Assembly (NCBI RefSeq): GCF_021390395.1
Contig: NZ_JAJUWT010000009.1
Span: forward strand, 1-64,000
Reading direction: 5' to 3'
Source: Saccharothrix sp. S26
Lineage (GTDB): Bacteria > Actinomycetota > Actinomycetes > Mycobacteriales > Pseudonocardiaceae
DNA length: 64,000 bases
Position 1 is the stretch's first letter; the number at the start of each line of letters is the position of its first letter. The translations under genes and the position numbers were made by a program. The notes below the pieces were generated by a model. It was not told the origin of the DNA. It was given only the letters and a program-made list of their open reading frames with translations, and searched no databases. Shown piece by piece: positions 47,223 through 56,414 of the stretch.

Positions 47223-48749
47223 TCAGCTCCCGCCGTAACGGGCGCGCACGAGCTTCTTCAGCAGCTTCCCGGTGGCGCTGTGGGGCAGTTCGTCCACGAA
47301 CACCACGGATTTCGGGATCTTGTAACCGGCCAGCCGGTCGCGCAGGAACGCCAGGACGTCCGGCGCGCTGGGCTCCTCCGCACCGGGCTTCACGGTGACG
47401 ACCGCCCGGCCCACCTCGCCCCACCGGGCGTCGGGGACGCCGATCACGGTGCACTCGGCGATCGCGGGGTGCTCGTGCAGGGCGCTCTCGACCTCGGCGG
47501 GGTAGATGTTCTCCCCGCCCGAGATGATCACGTCCTTGAGGCGGTCGACCACGGCGATGTAGCCGTCCTCGTCCGGTGTGGCGATGTCGCCGGAGTGGAA
47601 CCAGTCGTCGGGGCCGAACGCCCGCTCGGTCTCCGCGGGGCACTGCCAGTACCCGCGCATGACCGTGGGACCGCTGATGACGATCTCGCCCTTCTCACCG
47701 GGCGCGACCTCGGTCAGGTCCGGTCCGACCACGCGCACGTCGGTGAAGAAGTGCGGCACGCCTGCGGTGCCCGCCTTGGCGCGGCTCATCTCCTTGGTCA
47801 GGTAGAGGGCGCCGGGCGAGGTCTCGGTCATGCCGTAGCCCTGGCTGAAGGACAGGCCGCGTCGCTGGTAGGTGCGGATGGTCGACTCCGGCACGGGCGC
47901 GCCGCCGCAGTTGACCTGCCGCAGGCTCGACAGGTCGGCGTGCTCCCAACGCGGGCTGGCGGCGATCGCGTTGTACATGGTGGGCACGCCGAACATGTAG
48001 GTGACGCGGTGGGCCTCGATCCGGTCGAGCACCTCGGCGGCGTCGAAGGCGGGCATGAGGACGACCGTGCCGCCCTTGATGAGGGTGGGCAGGCAGGTCA
48101 TGTTCAGCCCGGCGGTGTGGAACAGCGGCGCGACGACCAGCGTCACCTCGTCGGCGGCCAGGTCGACGTCGACCAGCACGTTGACGGTGTTCCAGGTGAT
48201 GTTGCCGTGGGTCAGCATCGCGCCCTTGGGCCGACCGGTCGTGCCCGAGGTGTACATGATCAGGCAGAGGTCGTCGAGGGTGACCGGCTCGTCGATCGGG
48301 TCGGTCGGGGAGGAGGCGATGACGGCCTCGTACGAGGTCTCGCCTTCGGCGGGCTCGTCGAGCGCGATGAGCCGCAACGGCCCGACCTCGCCGCGCAGCG
48401 CCTGGACGAGGGACGCCTGCTCCGGGGCGTGCACCAGCACGTCGCTGCCCGAGTCGGTCAGGACGTGCGCCACCTCCGCGGGCGCGAGCCGCGTGTTGAG
48501 CGGGACGAACACCGCGCCCAGCACGCCGGCGGCGAACAGCGTCTCCAGGAAGGCGGGGTGGTTGGGCCCGAGGTAGGCGACCCGGTCGCCGGGGCCCACA
48601 CCCATCCCGCGCAGGCCGTGCGCCAGCCGGAGCACCCGTTCGTGCAGTTGCCGGTAGGTCCACCCGCGGTCCCCGTGGATCACCGCCACCTTCTCCGGCG
48701 TCTTGCGGACCCGACGGGCGGTCCACGAGCCGATGCCCTGGTTGCGCAT
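47223..48749 (-). CDS. AMP-dependent acyl/aryl-CoA ligase
   Basis: A 508-residue adenylate-forming enzyme. The AMP/P-loop motif is LIMYTSGTTGRPKGAMLTH; later core motifs YGMTETSPG, DWFHSGDIATPDEDGY, RLKDVIISGGENIYPAEVE and the lysine motif SATGKLLKK are present. It fits fatty-acid or feruloyl/coumaroyl-CoA ligases. As first gene of the oxygenase operon it probably activates an aromatic or side-chain acid with CoA. ATG 48749 follows GAAGGGG. Confidence 0.9.
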   Translation of the reverse strand: MRNQGIGSWTARRVRKTPEKVAVIHGDRGWTYRQLHERVLRLAHGLRGMGVGPGDRVAYLGPNHPAFLETLFAAGVLGAVFVPLNTRLAPAEVAHVLTDSGSDVLVHAPEQASLVQALRGEVGPLRLIALDEPAEGETSYEAVIASSPTDPIDEPVTLDDLCLIMYTSGTTGRPKGAMLTHGNITWNTVNVLVDVDLAADEVTLVVAPLFHTAGLNMTCLPTLIKGGTVVLMPAFDAAEVLDRIEAHRVTYMFGVPTMYNAIAASPRWEHADLSSLRQVNCGGAPVPESTIRTYQRRGLSFSQGYGMTETSPGALYLTKEMSRAKAGTAGVPHFFTDVRVVGPDLTEVAPGEKGEIVISGPTVMRGYWQCPAETERAFGPDDWFHSGDIATPDEDGYIAVVDRLKDVIISGGENIYPAEVESALHEHPAIAECTVIGVPDARWGEVGRAVVTVKPGAEEPSAPDVLAFLRDRLAGYKIPKSVVFVDELPHSATGKLLKKLVRARYGGS

Positions 48750-48846
48750 GACGCCCCTTCAGTGCTCGAACCGACCTCGCTCGAAGTTAGGCTGGTTCGT
48801 GTCAGCCGTCAAGTTTTTGCCCAATGTCCAGGCGTGAAGGGGCGTC
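48750..48846. promoter_or_regulatory. promoter of the ligase-oxygenase operon flanked by a 12-base inverted repeat
   Basis: On the minus strand, -35 TTGACG (48812-48807), a 17-base spacer and -10 TAACTT (48789-48784) form a good promoter about 35 bases upstream of the start codon. Copies of GACGCCCCTTCA at 48750-48761 and its exact reverse complement at 48835-48846 flank it symmetrically. The downstream copy overlaps the ribosome site. Confidence 0.6.
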
Positions 48847-48887
48847 GAGGGCGCTGGAGGGACGGTCGGCGTTCGGCTACCCCGTGG

Positions 48888-49985
48888 TCACGGGTTGACG
48901 GCGAGGAACAGGAACGCGGCCAGCAGCACCAGGTGCACGCCGCCCTGCAGCCGGGTGGCACGTCCCGGCACGACGGTCAGCACGCTCACCACGACGGTGA
49001 GGAGCAGCAGCACCATCTGCGTCGACCCGAGGCCGAGCACGAGCGGGCCGTCCAGCCAGATGGTCGCGAGCGCGATCGTGGGGATGGTGAGGCCGATGCT
49101 CGCCATCGCGGAGCCGTAGCCGAGGTTGAGGCTGGTCTGGACGCGTTCGCGCAGGGCGGCCCGGGCGGCGGCGATGGTCTCCGGCAGCAGCACCAGCAAC
49201 GCGATCACGACACCGACGAACGACGGCGGGAACCCGGCGGCGCGCACGCCCGCCTCGATCGCCGGCGACTCGACCTTCGCCAGGCCCACCACGGCGATCA
49301 GCGCGACGAGGAGCAGCACGAGGCTCGACAGGGTCGCGCGACCGGTCGGCACCGGGGCGTGCTCCTCGGACTCCACCACGCCGTCACCGGTGACCGGGAG
49401 GAAGAAGTCGCGGTGCCGGATGGTCTGGGTGAACACGAACATCCCGTACAGCGCGAGTGAGGCGAGCGCGGCGAACACGAGCTGCGCGGGGGAGAACTCG
49501 GGCCCCGGGTGGCTCGTGGTGAACGTCGGCAGCACGAGGCTCAGCGTCGCGAGGGTGGCCACCGTGGCGAGCGCGGCACCGCTGCCCTCGGGGTTGAACA
49601 GCGTGACGCCGTAGCGCAGGGCACCGAGCAGCAGCGAGATGCCGATGATGCCGTTGGTCGTGATCATGACCGCCGCGAACACGGTGTCCCGCGCCAGCGA
49701 CGCCGTCTCGGGTCCGCCCGACACCATCAGCGTGACGATGAGCGCCACCTCGATCACGGTCACCGCGACCGCGAGCACCAACGAGCCGAACGGCTCCCCC
49801 ACGCGCAGCGCCACGACCTCCGCGTGGTGCACCGCGGCGAGCACCGTGGTGGCGAGGACCACGGCCACGAGCGCGACCAGGAAGCCTCCGGGGTCGCGGC
49901 CCCACGTCGCGGCGAGCACCACAACGCCGAGCAGCGGCGCGATCGTCGTCCAGGACAGCAGCGGCGAGCGAGCGGTGGCGACCAT
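48888..49985 (-). CDS. chaA: Ca2+/H+ antiporter (CaCA family)
   Basis: A 365-residue membrane protein with about ten hydrophobic helices. Two CaCA repeats are visible: GEPFGSLVLAVAVTVIEVAL and GVVIALLVLLPETIAAARAA, each with the acidic residue (Glu) typical of ChaA-type antiporters. A central hydrophilic loop has VVESEEHAPVPTGR. The ATG at 49985 has AAGGTGAGG upstream; the GTG nine bases earlier lacks spacing. It probably exports Ca2+ or Na+ in exchange for protons. Confidence 0.88.
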   Translation of the reverse strand: MVATARSPLLSWTTIAPLLGVVVLAATWGRDPGGFLVALVAVVLATTVLAAVHHAEVVALRVGEPFGSLVLAVAVTVIEVALIVTLMVSGGPETASLARDTVFAAVMITTNGIIGISLLLGALRYGVTLFNPEGSGAALATVATLATLSLVLPTFTTSHPGPEFSPAQLVFAALASLALYGMFVFTQTIRHRDFFLPVTGDGVVESEEHAPVPTGRATLSSLVLLLVALIAVVGLAKVESPAIEAGVRAAGFPPSFVGVVIALLVLLPETIAAARAALRERVQTSLNLGYGSAMASIGLTIPTIALATIWLDGPLVLGLGSTQMVLLLLTVVVSVLTVVPGRATRLQGGVHLVLLAAFLFLAVNP

Positions 49986-50369
49986 GATCCTCACCTTCGC
50001 ACATCACGCGGCACGTCGCCCATCAGCGGCAACGCATCTCACAGCGACCGCTTGGCGCACCCGACGGGCAAGCACGACGGCACCGACATCCCGGGGCCGA
50101 GGGTCGAGATCCGCGACCCGATGGTGCACACGCAAGCCCCGGTGCCGGCTCCCGTGGCGTGCCCGGAACGTGAAGGGGCCATCCGTCCGGTGAGACCTTC
50201 CGACGGGTGACGTGGCGGTGACGCCGACACCCGCTGTTCCGCCAATGTGGACGGTCCGACACTTTCGCGTGCACCTCGGCCTGCGCGGGTTCGTCGAGGC
50301 CGTCCGAGGAATCCCGCGCTGCGGGTCGGTGGACCCGACGCGACACCCGAAATCGATCAGGAGGACACC
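49986..50369. other. intergenic, no gene recognised
   Basis: A 384-base divergent region between the antiporter and a small secreted protein. No supported gene. A GGAGG ribosome site at 50360-50364 belongs to the next gene. Confidence 0.4.
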
Positions 50370-50681
50370 ATGCGCTTCGCGCTCGTCACCGCCGTAGCGG
50401 CCGCCGCTCTGCTCGGCGGAACCGCGTCACCGGCCAACGCCGATCCGGACCACGTGACCCTGTACAGCGGGACGGAGACGGTCGACGTGCCCGTCCAGCC
50501 GTACCGGTGCGTGACGCTGGACAAGCCGGTCCGCACGCATCACGCCCGCAACTCCACCGACTACCCTGCGGGCCTCTACACCGGACCGGACTGCACGGGT
50601 CCATCGAGGTTCATCGACCCGCACAGCGCCGAGTTCCTGGACGGCGCGTGGGTGGGATCGGTCATCGTCGGATGGGGCTGA
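50370..50681 (+). CDS. small secreted protein, 103 aa
   Basis: ATG 50370 follows GGAGGACACC. The signal peptide (FALVTAVAAAALLGGTAS) is cleaved near ANADP. The mature part holds two Cys (YRCVTLDKP, GPDCTGPSR) and strand-like SVIVGWG at the end. It recalls beta/gamma-crystallin-like or inhibitor-like secreted proteins (tripeptides such as YTGPDCTG), but no firm family. Closed by a strong hairpin. Confidence 0.65.
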   Translation: MRFALVTAVAAAALLGGTASPANADPDHVTLYSGTETVDVPVQPYRCVTLDKPVRTHHARNSTDYPAGLYTGPDCTGPSRFIDPHSAEFLDGAWVGSVIVGWG

Positions 50682-50698
50682 TCGGGTAAGGACCGCGT

Positions 50699-50735
50699 GC
50701 GCGACGGCTCTCGCCCGTGGCGAGGGCCGTCGCGC
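50699..50735. terminator. hairpin terminator
   Basis: Arms 50699-50714 and 50720-50735 make a 16-base stem with one G-U-type position and a five-base loop, 17 bases past the secreted-protein stop. Confidence 0.75.
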
Positions 50736-51393
50736 GCCACCGGCCCGACAGCGCGGTACCTACTCCGCTGAGGAATCGTCCGGTTCGCCGCGGAAGCGTG
50801 GTCGCCCCGGTCCACGCAACCGTTGCACCGCCGGCGGCCCAGCAGTTCGTCGTACCGATCCCACCGGAGGGTTCAACGGTCAGGACTTGTCGGTCGGGGC
50901 CCGGATCCTGACCTCGCAATACATGCATACATCGCAATATGCATGTCGAGGGGTGCTCCTCGATGGGACACGACCGGGAACATCACCGTGCGCGCCGCAC
51001 ACCTGGAGGTGCCGTCCGACCTGCCGGGTTCGCTCGGCGTGCCTCGTCAACGGCCTGCTCACGCCGCTGTTCGGCCGGCGCCACTCGGACCCGGTGATCA
51101 GCCTGGTCGTCCTGCCCCGCGTGCGCCGGGGTGACCGGCCGAGATCCCCGGCGTCGTCGATCCGCACGACGTCCGGGTGTCAACGCCGACCCCGGCATGG
51201 TGGTCGCACCCCGGGGTCCGGCTCGTGGAGTCGCGGTGGATGATGCCCAGCCGTGACCCGGTACAGGTCACGGCCGCTGCGCAGGGGTGCGCTACCGTGG
51301 ACGGGACGGCGGTGTTCAAACCAGCAGCATCCCGGATTCCGTCCCAGCGCCGGCCCCGCCGCCGCACGGGGAACGCCTGTCGAGGAGCCGTTG
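50736..51393. other. long intergenic region with an AT-rich repeat
   Basis: No gene recognised over 658 bases. TCGCAATACATGCAT (50914-50928) and TCGCAATATGCATGT (50932-50946) form an imperfect tandem repeat, strikingly AT-rich for this DNA. A plus-strand frame fragment near 51050-51110 (NGLLTPLFGRRHSDPVISLV) has some protein character but no start. Confidence 0.4.
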
Positions 51394-52266
51394 ATGTTGC
51401 GTGATCCGGATGTGCTGGTCCGCGTGCGCAGGTCAGGCTTGGTGGACCGGACGTCCGGCCTGGGACCGCACGACCACGTGTGCTGGCGGTACACCGCCCC
51501 CGACGAGCTCCGCGAACGCGCCCGCGACTTCCTCGCCGACGGCCTCGCCCGCGGGCTCCAGGTCTGGTACGTCGCCCCCGGCGCGGCCGCCGACCTGGCC
51601 CGGGACCTGCGCGGGGTCGACGCGCTCGACACGGGGCTGCGGACCGGGGCCGCCCGGGTGGTGTCGCTGGACGCCACCTACCCGATGGGCGCGGTCGTCG
51701 AGCCCGACGCGCAGGTGCGCGCCTACGCCGAGGCCACCGAGGCCGCGATCGCGGCGGGGTTCGCCGGCCTGCGCGTGGCCGCCGACTGCACCCCGCTGGT
51801 GGGCACCCCGCGGCAACTGGCGGCGTTCGCCCGTTACGAGCACCGCATCGACCGCTACATGGCCGACCAGCCGTTCTCGGCGCTGTGCGCCTACTCCACC
51901 GCCGAGGTGGACGACGCGGCGTTCGCGCAGCTGGCCTGCATGCACCCCGGCGCCAACAGCGACCTGCCGGGGTTCCGGCTGCACGGCGCCGGCGGCCGGT
52001 CCACCGCCCTGGGCGGCGAGCTGGACCTCGGCAACGAGGAGCTGTTCGCGCTGGCGCTGGAGCGCGCGCAGCTGCGCCCGCACGACGGGCTGCTGGAACT
52101 CGACGCGACCGGCCTGGTCTTCCTCGACCACCGCGCTCTGACGCGGCTGTCCGAGCACGCCGCCGCCCTCGGCGCGACCGCGGTGCTGCGCACGTCGTGG
52201 CCCGGCGCGGCCAAGCTGGTGGACCTGCTCGACCTGACCAACATATACGTGGAGTGCGCCCCATGA
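51394..52266 (+). CDS. MEDS-STAS signalling protein
   Basis: A 290-residue cytoplasmic protein. The start at 51394 follows CGAGGAG. Residues about 20-175 are a MEDS (DcmR-type) sensory domain: GLGPHDHVCWRYTAPDELR, ARDFLADGLARGLQVWYV, and CAYSTAEVDDAAFAQLACMH. Residues about 205-290 are a STAS domain: LLELDATGLVFLDHRALTRL, as in anti-sigma-factor antagonists. Such proteins link a small-molecule or light-type signal to partner-switching of sigma factors. Its stop overlaps the next gene's start (ATGA). Confidence 0.87.
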   Translation: MLRDPDVLVRVRRSGLVDRTSGLGPHDHVCWRYTAPDELRERARDFLADGLARGLQVWYVAPGAAADLARDLRGVDALDTGLRTGAARVVSLDATYPMGAVVEPDAQVRAYAEATEAAIAAGFAGLRVAADCTPLVGTPRQLAAFARYEHRIDRYMADQPFSALCAYSTAEVDDAAFAQLACMHPGANSDLPGFRLHGAGGRSTALGGELDLGNEELFALALERAQLRPHDGLLELDATGLVFLDHRALTRLSEHAAALGATAVLRTSWPGAAKLVDLLDLTNIYVECAP

Positions 52267-53207
52267 CGATCAACGACGTGGCGACTCCGGGCGACTTCGT
52301 CCACCCCGCTGTGTTCTACGGCTCCGACGAGCAGTACCTCGACCTGCTGGTGCCCTTCGTCACCGACGGCCTCGCCTTGGGCCACGCCGTGGCCGCCTCG
52401 GTGCCCAGCGCGCGGCTGCGGCTGCTGCGCGAGGCCCTGGGCGATGCCGCCGACGACGTGCTGCTGCTGGACATGGAGGCCGAGGGCCGCAACCCGGGCC
52501 GCATCATCCCCGGGGTGCTGCGCCACTTCGCCGACGCCCACCGGCACACCCACGTGCGCATCATCGGCGAACCGATCTGGCCCAGCCGCACCGACACCGA
52601 GTACCCCGCCTGCGTCCAGCACGAGGCGCTGATCAACCACGCCTTCGCGGGCCGCGACGTCACCATCGCCTGCCCCTACGACACCGCGGCGCTCACCGAC
52701 CGCGCCCTGGCCGACGCGCTGGCCACCCACCCGCTGGTGTGGGACGCCACCCGGCGGTTCGACAGCGACCGCTACGCACCCGACGCGGTCGTCGAGCGCT
52801 ACAACCTCCCCGTCACCCCCGCCGCGGACGGTTGCGTGCTGCCGGTCGCCACGACCGCCGAGATCCGCGACGCCCGCCGGCTCGCCACCGCCGAGGCGCA
52901 CCGCCACGGCCTGTCCGCCGAGCGCACCGCGAACCTCGCGCTCATCGCCACCGAACTGGTCACCAACAGCCTCCGGCACACCGACGGCGGCTGTCGCCTG
53001 ACCCTGTGGCGTGACGCCGACCACGTCGTCTGCACCGTCGAGGACACCGGCCGGCTGACCGACCCGCTGGCCGGGCGCCACCCGGCGAGCCCCGACCAGT
53101 ATGGGGGTCGCGGCCTGTTGATGGTCAACGCCCTCGCCGACCTGGTCCGCCTGCACACCACCCCGCACGGCACCGCCGTGCACGCCTTCATGCGCCTCGC
53201 CCCGTAG
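52263..53207 (+). CDS. MEDS-HATPase (RsbW-like) signalling protein
   Basis: A 314-residue protein. The MEDS domain (about 10-180) has HPAVFYGSDEQYLDLLVPFV, and the C-terminal 130 residues are a histidine-kinase-like ATPase of the RsbW type: NLALIATELVTNSLRHTDGG (N-box), VEDTGRLTDP (G1-like) and GGRGLLMVNALAD (G2). RsbW-type ATPases are anti-sigma kinases. It is translationally coupled to the MEDS-STAS gene, forming a matched antagonist/kinase pair with a shared sensor fold. Confidence 0.88.
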   Translation: MTINDVATPGDFVHPAVFYGSDEQYLDLLVPFVTDGLALGHAVAASVPSARLRLLREALGDAADDVLLLDMEAEGRNPGRIIPGVLRHFADAHRHTHVRIIGEPIWPSRTDTEYPACVQHEALINHAFAGRDVTIACPYDTAALTDRALADALATHPLVWDATRRFDSDRYAPDAVVERYNLPVTPAADGCVLPVATTAEIRDARRLATAEAHRHGLSAERTANLALIATELVTNSLRHTDGGCRLTLWRDADHVVCTVEDTGRLTDPLAGRHPASPDQYGGRGLLMVNALADLVRLHTTPHGTAVHAFMRLAP

Positions 53208-53855
53208 CCCGACGGATCTCCGTCGCCCCCCGCGCACCGGAGGCGGCACCAACGCGAACGCCGCACTACCACCTGCACCTCCGTGCCGGAACTCGCAGGC
53301 ACGTCGAAAACCAACGGATCGAGAAGGTCATCAGGCATGGCGAGGGATGCGGATCCGCTCCGGGAGGTCCCCGGCCGCGTCCGGGGCGGGCGGTGGGTGC
53401 CGCCGGACCCGAACGGCGCAGGTCAGGCAGCGCGCGGGTGGTCGTCGTCGCACCGCTGGAAATCGGATGGTTGGGTTCGCGGGGATCGGGGTAACCGACC
53501 GATCACCGTCAGCGCGCGTTGTCTGCACGGTAGGACCAATCCCCCGGGGGCGGTCCGGGCCGGACCGGCCGGAATGTTGATCGCACAGCACCCGCCCCGG
53601 TCCGGCCTTGTCCTGCCTCCACCACCGCTTCCGGCCGCCGCACGGGGTGGCCGACCGTCGCTGGTGGCATCGGACGTGATCGGGTACGCAGGGGCGCGGG
53701 GTTCGGCACGGGGTCCAGGCCGGTCGGGTGTGGACTGCGGGGTGTTCGGCGCACCGGGTGGAGGTAGACTGGCTCGTTCGGCACCCAGCTTGCAGGGCAT
53801 CCGTCACGCGGTCGGGCTGTTCGGTCGTGCACAGGGTCGGGACGGGGGTTGACGG
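53208..53855. other. intergenic, no gene recognised
   Basis: A 648-base gap before the SpoIIE phosphatase. Plus- and minus-strand frames of 100-190 codons exist but lack ribosome sites and family resemblance. I read nothing functional here beyond a presumed promoter near 53760-53850. Confidence 0.4.
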
Positions 53856-55073
53856 ATGGATGAGCCGCAGAGCGCGCGGATGCGGCTGCGCGCGTTGGAA
53901 GCCGTGACCGACAGCTCCCTGCGCGAACTCGACGTGGACAAGCTGTTCGAGGTGCTGCTGTGGCAGGTGCGCGACCTGTTCGAGGTCGACACGGCCACCG
54001 TCCTGCTGACCGACGTCACCGGCGAGCAGTTGGTGCCCACGGCGACCTGCGGCCTGGAGGAGGAGGTCTTCCAGGGCGTGCGGATCCCGGTGGGCGCGGG
54101 CTTCGCCGGCCAGGTGGCCCAGCGGCGGACCCCGGTGCAGATCAACCGGGTGGACGAGTCGACGGTGGTCAACCCGCTGCTGTGGCAACGGGGCCTGCAC
54201 TCGTTGCTCGGGGTGCCGATGATCGCGCAGGGCGACCTGACCGGTGTGCTGCACATCGGCAGCATCGTGACCCGCCGGTTCAGCGACGAGGACATCGCCC
54301 TGTTGCAGCTGTTCGCGGACCGGCTCGCCATGGCGGCGCACGTGGACCGGTCGCACTCCCTGCGCGCGGCGGCCTCCGTCCTGCAGGACAGCCTGCTGCC
54401 GGGGCTGCTCCCCGCCACCGAGGAGTGGGGGATGGCCGGCCGTTACGTGCCCGGCACGGACAGCGGGGTCGGCGGCGACTGGTACGACGTGTTCCACCTG
54501 CCCGGCGGGCGCATCGGCCTGGTGATCGGCGACGTGGTCGGCAACGGCCTGTCCGCGGCGATCGTCATGGGGCGTCTGCGCAGCGCGTTGCGCGCCTACG
54601 CCCTCGAGTTCATCGACCCCGCCGAGGTGCTGGGCAAGCTGGACCGCAAGGCCAGCCACTTCGAGAACCACCACATGGCCACGGTCGCGTACACGGTCAT
54701 CGACACGGCGAACGGCCGGATGGACCTCGCCCTGGCCGGTCACCTGCCTCCGGTCCTGGCCGTGCCCGGGCAGCCGAGCGCCTTCGTGGACGCCCCGGTG
54801 GGGCCGCCCATCGGCTACAACCTGGCCGTCACCGGGCGTCAGGGCATCAGCGTCGACATGCCGGCCGGCGCGCTGGTCGCCCTCTACACCGACGGCCTGG
54901 TGGAGCGTCGCGGCCTCGACCTGGACGAACGCCTGGAGATGCTGCGCGACGCCGTGGCGGCGGTGCCGGCCGAGGCGGCGTGCGTCCGGATCATGGCGGC
55001 CCTGGTCGGCGACCAACCCAGCCCCGACGACGTCGCCCTGCTCACGATCCGCCACAACCCCGTGTCCGGTTGA
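53856..55073 (+). CDS. GAF-SpoIIE (PP2C) phosphatase
   Basis: A 405-residue cytoplasmic phosphatase. N-terminal GAF domain (about 15-165): LFEVDTATVLLTDVTGEQLV, VGAGFAGQVAQRRTPVQIN, GVLHIGSIVTRRFSDED. C-terminal SpoIIE/PP2C domain with metal-binding VGGDWYDVFHLPGG, IGDVVGNGLSAAIVMGRLRS, LALAGHLPPVL and LYTDGLVERR. Such RsbU-like enzymes dephosphorylate STAS antagonists in partner-switching. The MEDS-STAS protein upstream is a plausible target. Closed by a 17-base hairpin. Confidence 0.92.
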   Translation: MDEPQSARMRLRALEAVTDSSLRELDVDKLFEVLLWQVRDLFEVDTATVLLTDVTGEQLVPTATCGLEEEVFQGVRIPVGAGFAGQVAQRRTPVQINRVDESTVVNPLLWQRGLHSLLGVPMIAQGDLTGVLHIGSIVTRRFSDEDIALLQLFADRLAMAAHVDRSHSLRAAASVLQDSLLPGLLPATEEWGMAGRYVPGTDSGVGGDWYDVFHLPGGRIGLVIGDVVGNGLSAAIVMGRLRSALRAYALEFIDPAEVLGKLDRKASHFENHHMATVAYTVIDTANGRMDLALAGHLPPVLAVPGQPSAFVDAPVGPPIGYNLAVTGRQGISVDMPAGALVALYTDGLVERRGLDLDERLEMLRDAVAAVPAEAACVRIMAALVGDQPSPDDVALLTIRHNPVSG

Positions 55074-55079
55074 CCCGGT

Positions 55080-55117
55080 GACGCCCCGGGCAGCGACGAG
55101 TCGCTGCCCGGGGCGTC
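55080..55117. terminator. bidirectional terminator
   Basis: A 17-base perfect stem (55080-55096 with 55101-55117) and four-base loop, between the convergent phosphatase and the sigma-partner gene. Confidence 0.8.
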
Positions 55118-55143
55118 GCCGGCGGGGCCGGTCGCCGGTGAGG

Positions 55144-55782
55144 TCAGTTGCCGCCCACCTCGACGGTGCCCGCGGCGGGCTCACCGGACGGGGACTCCTG
55201 CCGCTGGTCCAGCGAGCCGCCGGCGGGCAGCGTCGGCGCGCTCACGCACTCCGGCGCGTCGCCCTTGATCAACGCGGCGGCGAGGGTGACGCTCGTGGTC
55301 GACTGGGAAGCCGCCAACACCAGCGTGTCGCCCTCGGGGATGGCGTCGGGGTCGAACTTCAGCGCGCCGGTGCCGCCCCCGCCCGTGACTTCCATCGCCG
55401 ACACCCCGCTGCCCCGGCTGTCGGTGTCCACCGGCAGGCTGCTCATGCCGGTGCACCCGGCGCGCATCGGCACCGCGACCGCGCGCACGCCCAGCCTGCG
55501 CAGTTCCTCGTTCGCGCCGGTCACGCCGGTGAGGTCGGTGATCGACACGGTCACCGCGCCGTCGGCTCCCGTGGTGACCGCGTAGGCGGCGGGTGCGCCG
55601 CCGGTGACCACCGTGCCGGTCAGCGCGATCACGCCGGCCGCGCCCAGCACGGTGCCGCCGATGCCGAGCGTGCGCCCCACCCCGCGCCGACGGGTCGCCG
55701 TGCGGACCGGCACGTCGTCCAGTGCCGACCCGTGCTCGCGCATCAGGTCGTCGAAGAGCTGATCCTCGAACTTGGCCATCAT
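55144..55782 (-). CDS. single-pass membrane protein, likely sigma-factor partner
   Basis: A 212-residue protein. An N-terminal cytoplasmic part (KFEDQLFDDLMREHGSALDD, basic RTATRRRGVGR) is followed by one membrane helix (LGIGGTVLGAAGVIALTGTV) and an extracytoplasmic part with two Cys (RAGCTGM, APECVSA). It overlaps the ECF sigma gene at ATGATG, so the two are co-translated. The layout is that of an anti-sigma or signalling partner, but it lacks the HxxxCxxC zinc motif of ZAS proteins. No direct family match. Confidence 0.65.
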   Translation of the reverse strand: MMAKFEDQLFDDLMREHGSALDDVPVRTATRRRGVGRTLGIGGTVLGAAGVIALTGTVVTGGAPAAYAVTTGADGAVTVSITDLTGVTGANEELRRLGVRAVAVPMRAGCTGMSSLPVDTDSRGSGVSAMEVTGGGGTGALKFDPDAIPEGDTLVLAASQSTTSVTLAAALIKGDAPECVSAPTLPAGGSLDQRQESPSGEPAAGTVEVGGN

Positions 55783-56366
55783 CGTCGTTCCCCTGTCGTC
55801 TTCCGGAGTTTCGCCCGGGCCCGGAACAACCGGACGCGCACCGCGCCCGCCGAGACGCCCAGCGCCTCGGCGGCTTCCTTCGGGCTCAGGCCGTCGAGGT
55901 CCACCAGCTCGACGACCTCGCGGTCGAGCCGGGGCAGCCGGGCCAGCCTGGCCAGCAGCGCCGCCCCGGGCCGCTGCGCGTCGATCCGGTCGACCAGGTC
56001 GTCCACCGCGTCGGCGTCGAGGACCCGCTGCCCGGCGATGCGCCGCACGCCGTGGCTGCGCTGGGTGTGCGCCTCGCAGTGCGCGGCGAACACCCGGCTC
56101 GCGATGCCGATCAACCAGGCCCGGGGGCTGCCCCGGACCGGGTCGAAGGTGGCGAACGACGTGATCGCCCGGACGAAGGTGTCCGCGGTCAGGTCGGCCA
56201 CCGTCTGCGGGTCACCGCTGCGCCGCGCGAAGTAGGCCGTGACCAGGCCGACGTGGGCCCGGTAGACCTTCTCGAACTCGGCCGCCGCGCCCGCTCGTTT
56301 CCGGGGTGGGGGGTGCCGGAGCGGCTCCACCTGGTCCGCCACCGCGTCTGCCACTGTCTCGCTCAC
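55779..56366 (-). CDS. ECF-type sigma factor
   Basis: A 195-residue sigma-70 family factor. Region 2 reads YRAHVGLVTAYFARRSGDPQ, DLTADTFVRAITSFATFDP, RGSPRAWLIGIASRVFAAHC; region 4 reads LARLPRLDREVVELVDLDGL and SPKEAAEALGVSAGAVRVRLFRARAKL. It starts at ATG 56366. Next gene is its probable membrane partner; target promoters unknown. Confidence 0.92.
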   Translation of the reverse strand: MSETVADAVADQVEPLRHPPPRKRAGAAAEFEKVYRAHVGLVTAYFARRSGDPQTVADLTADTFVRAITSFATFDPVRGSPRAWLIGIASRVFAAHCEAHTQRSHGVRRIAGQRVLDADAVDDLVDRIDAQRPGAALLARLARLPRLDREVVELVDLDGLSPKEAAEALGVSAGAVRVRLFRARAKLRKTTGERR

Positions 56367-56414
56367 ACCAGGAGGTTGCGCGGATCCGGCGATCCCGTTA
56401 CACGGCAGGTCGGC

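Noticed and set aside
48750-48846. Anti-Shine-Dalgarno riboswitch for the ligase gene
   Set aside because: The pairing arm at 48835-48846 lies upstream of the -35 element, so it would not be in the transcript from the promoter seen; a DNA-level role is more likely.
45963-49460. 1165-codon open frame on the plus strand
   Set aside because: It runs antisense through the oxygenase-ligase operon and the antiporter; product is Arg/His/Val-rich with no domain. High-GC DNA gives such long shadow frames.
53283-53852. 189-codon plus-strand frame before the phosphatase
   Set aside because: No ribosome site, Arg/Pro/Gly-rich shadow composition and no family likeness.
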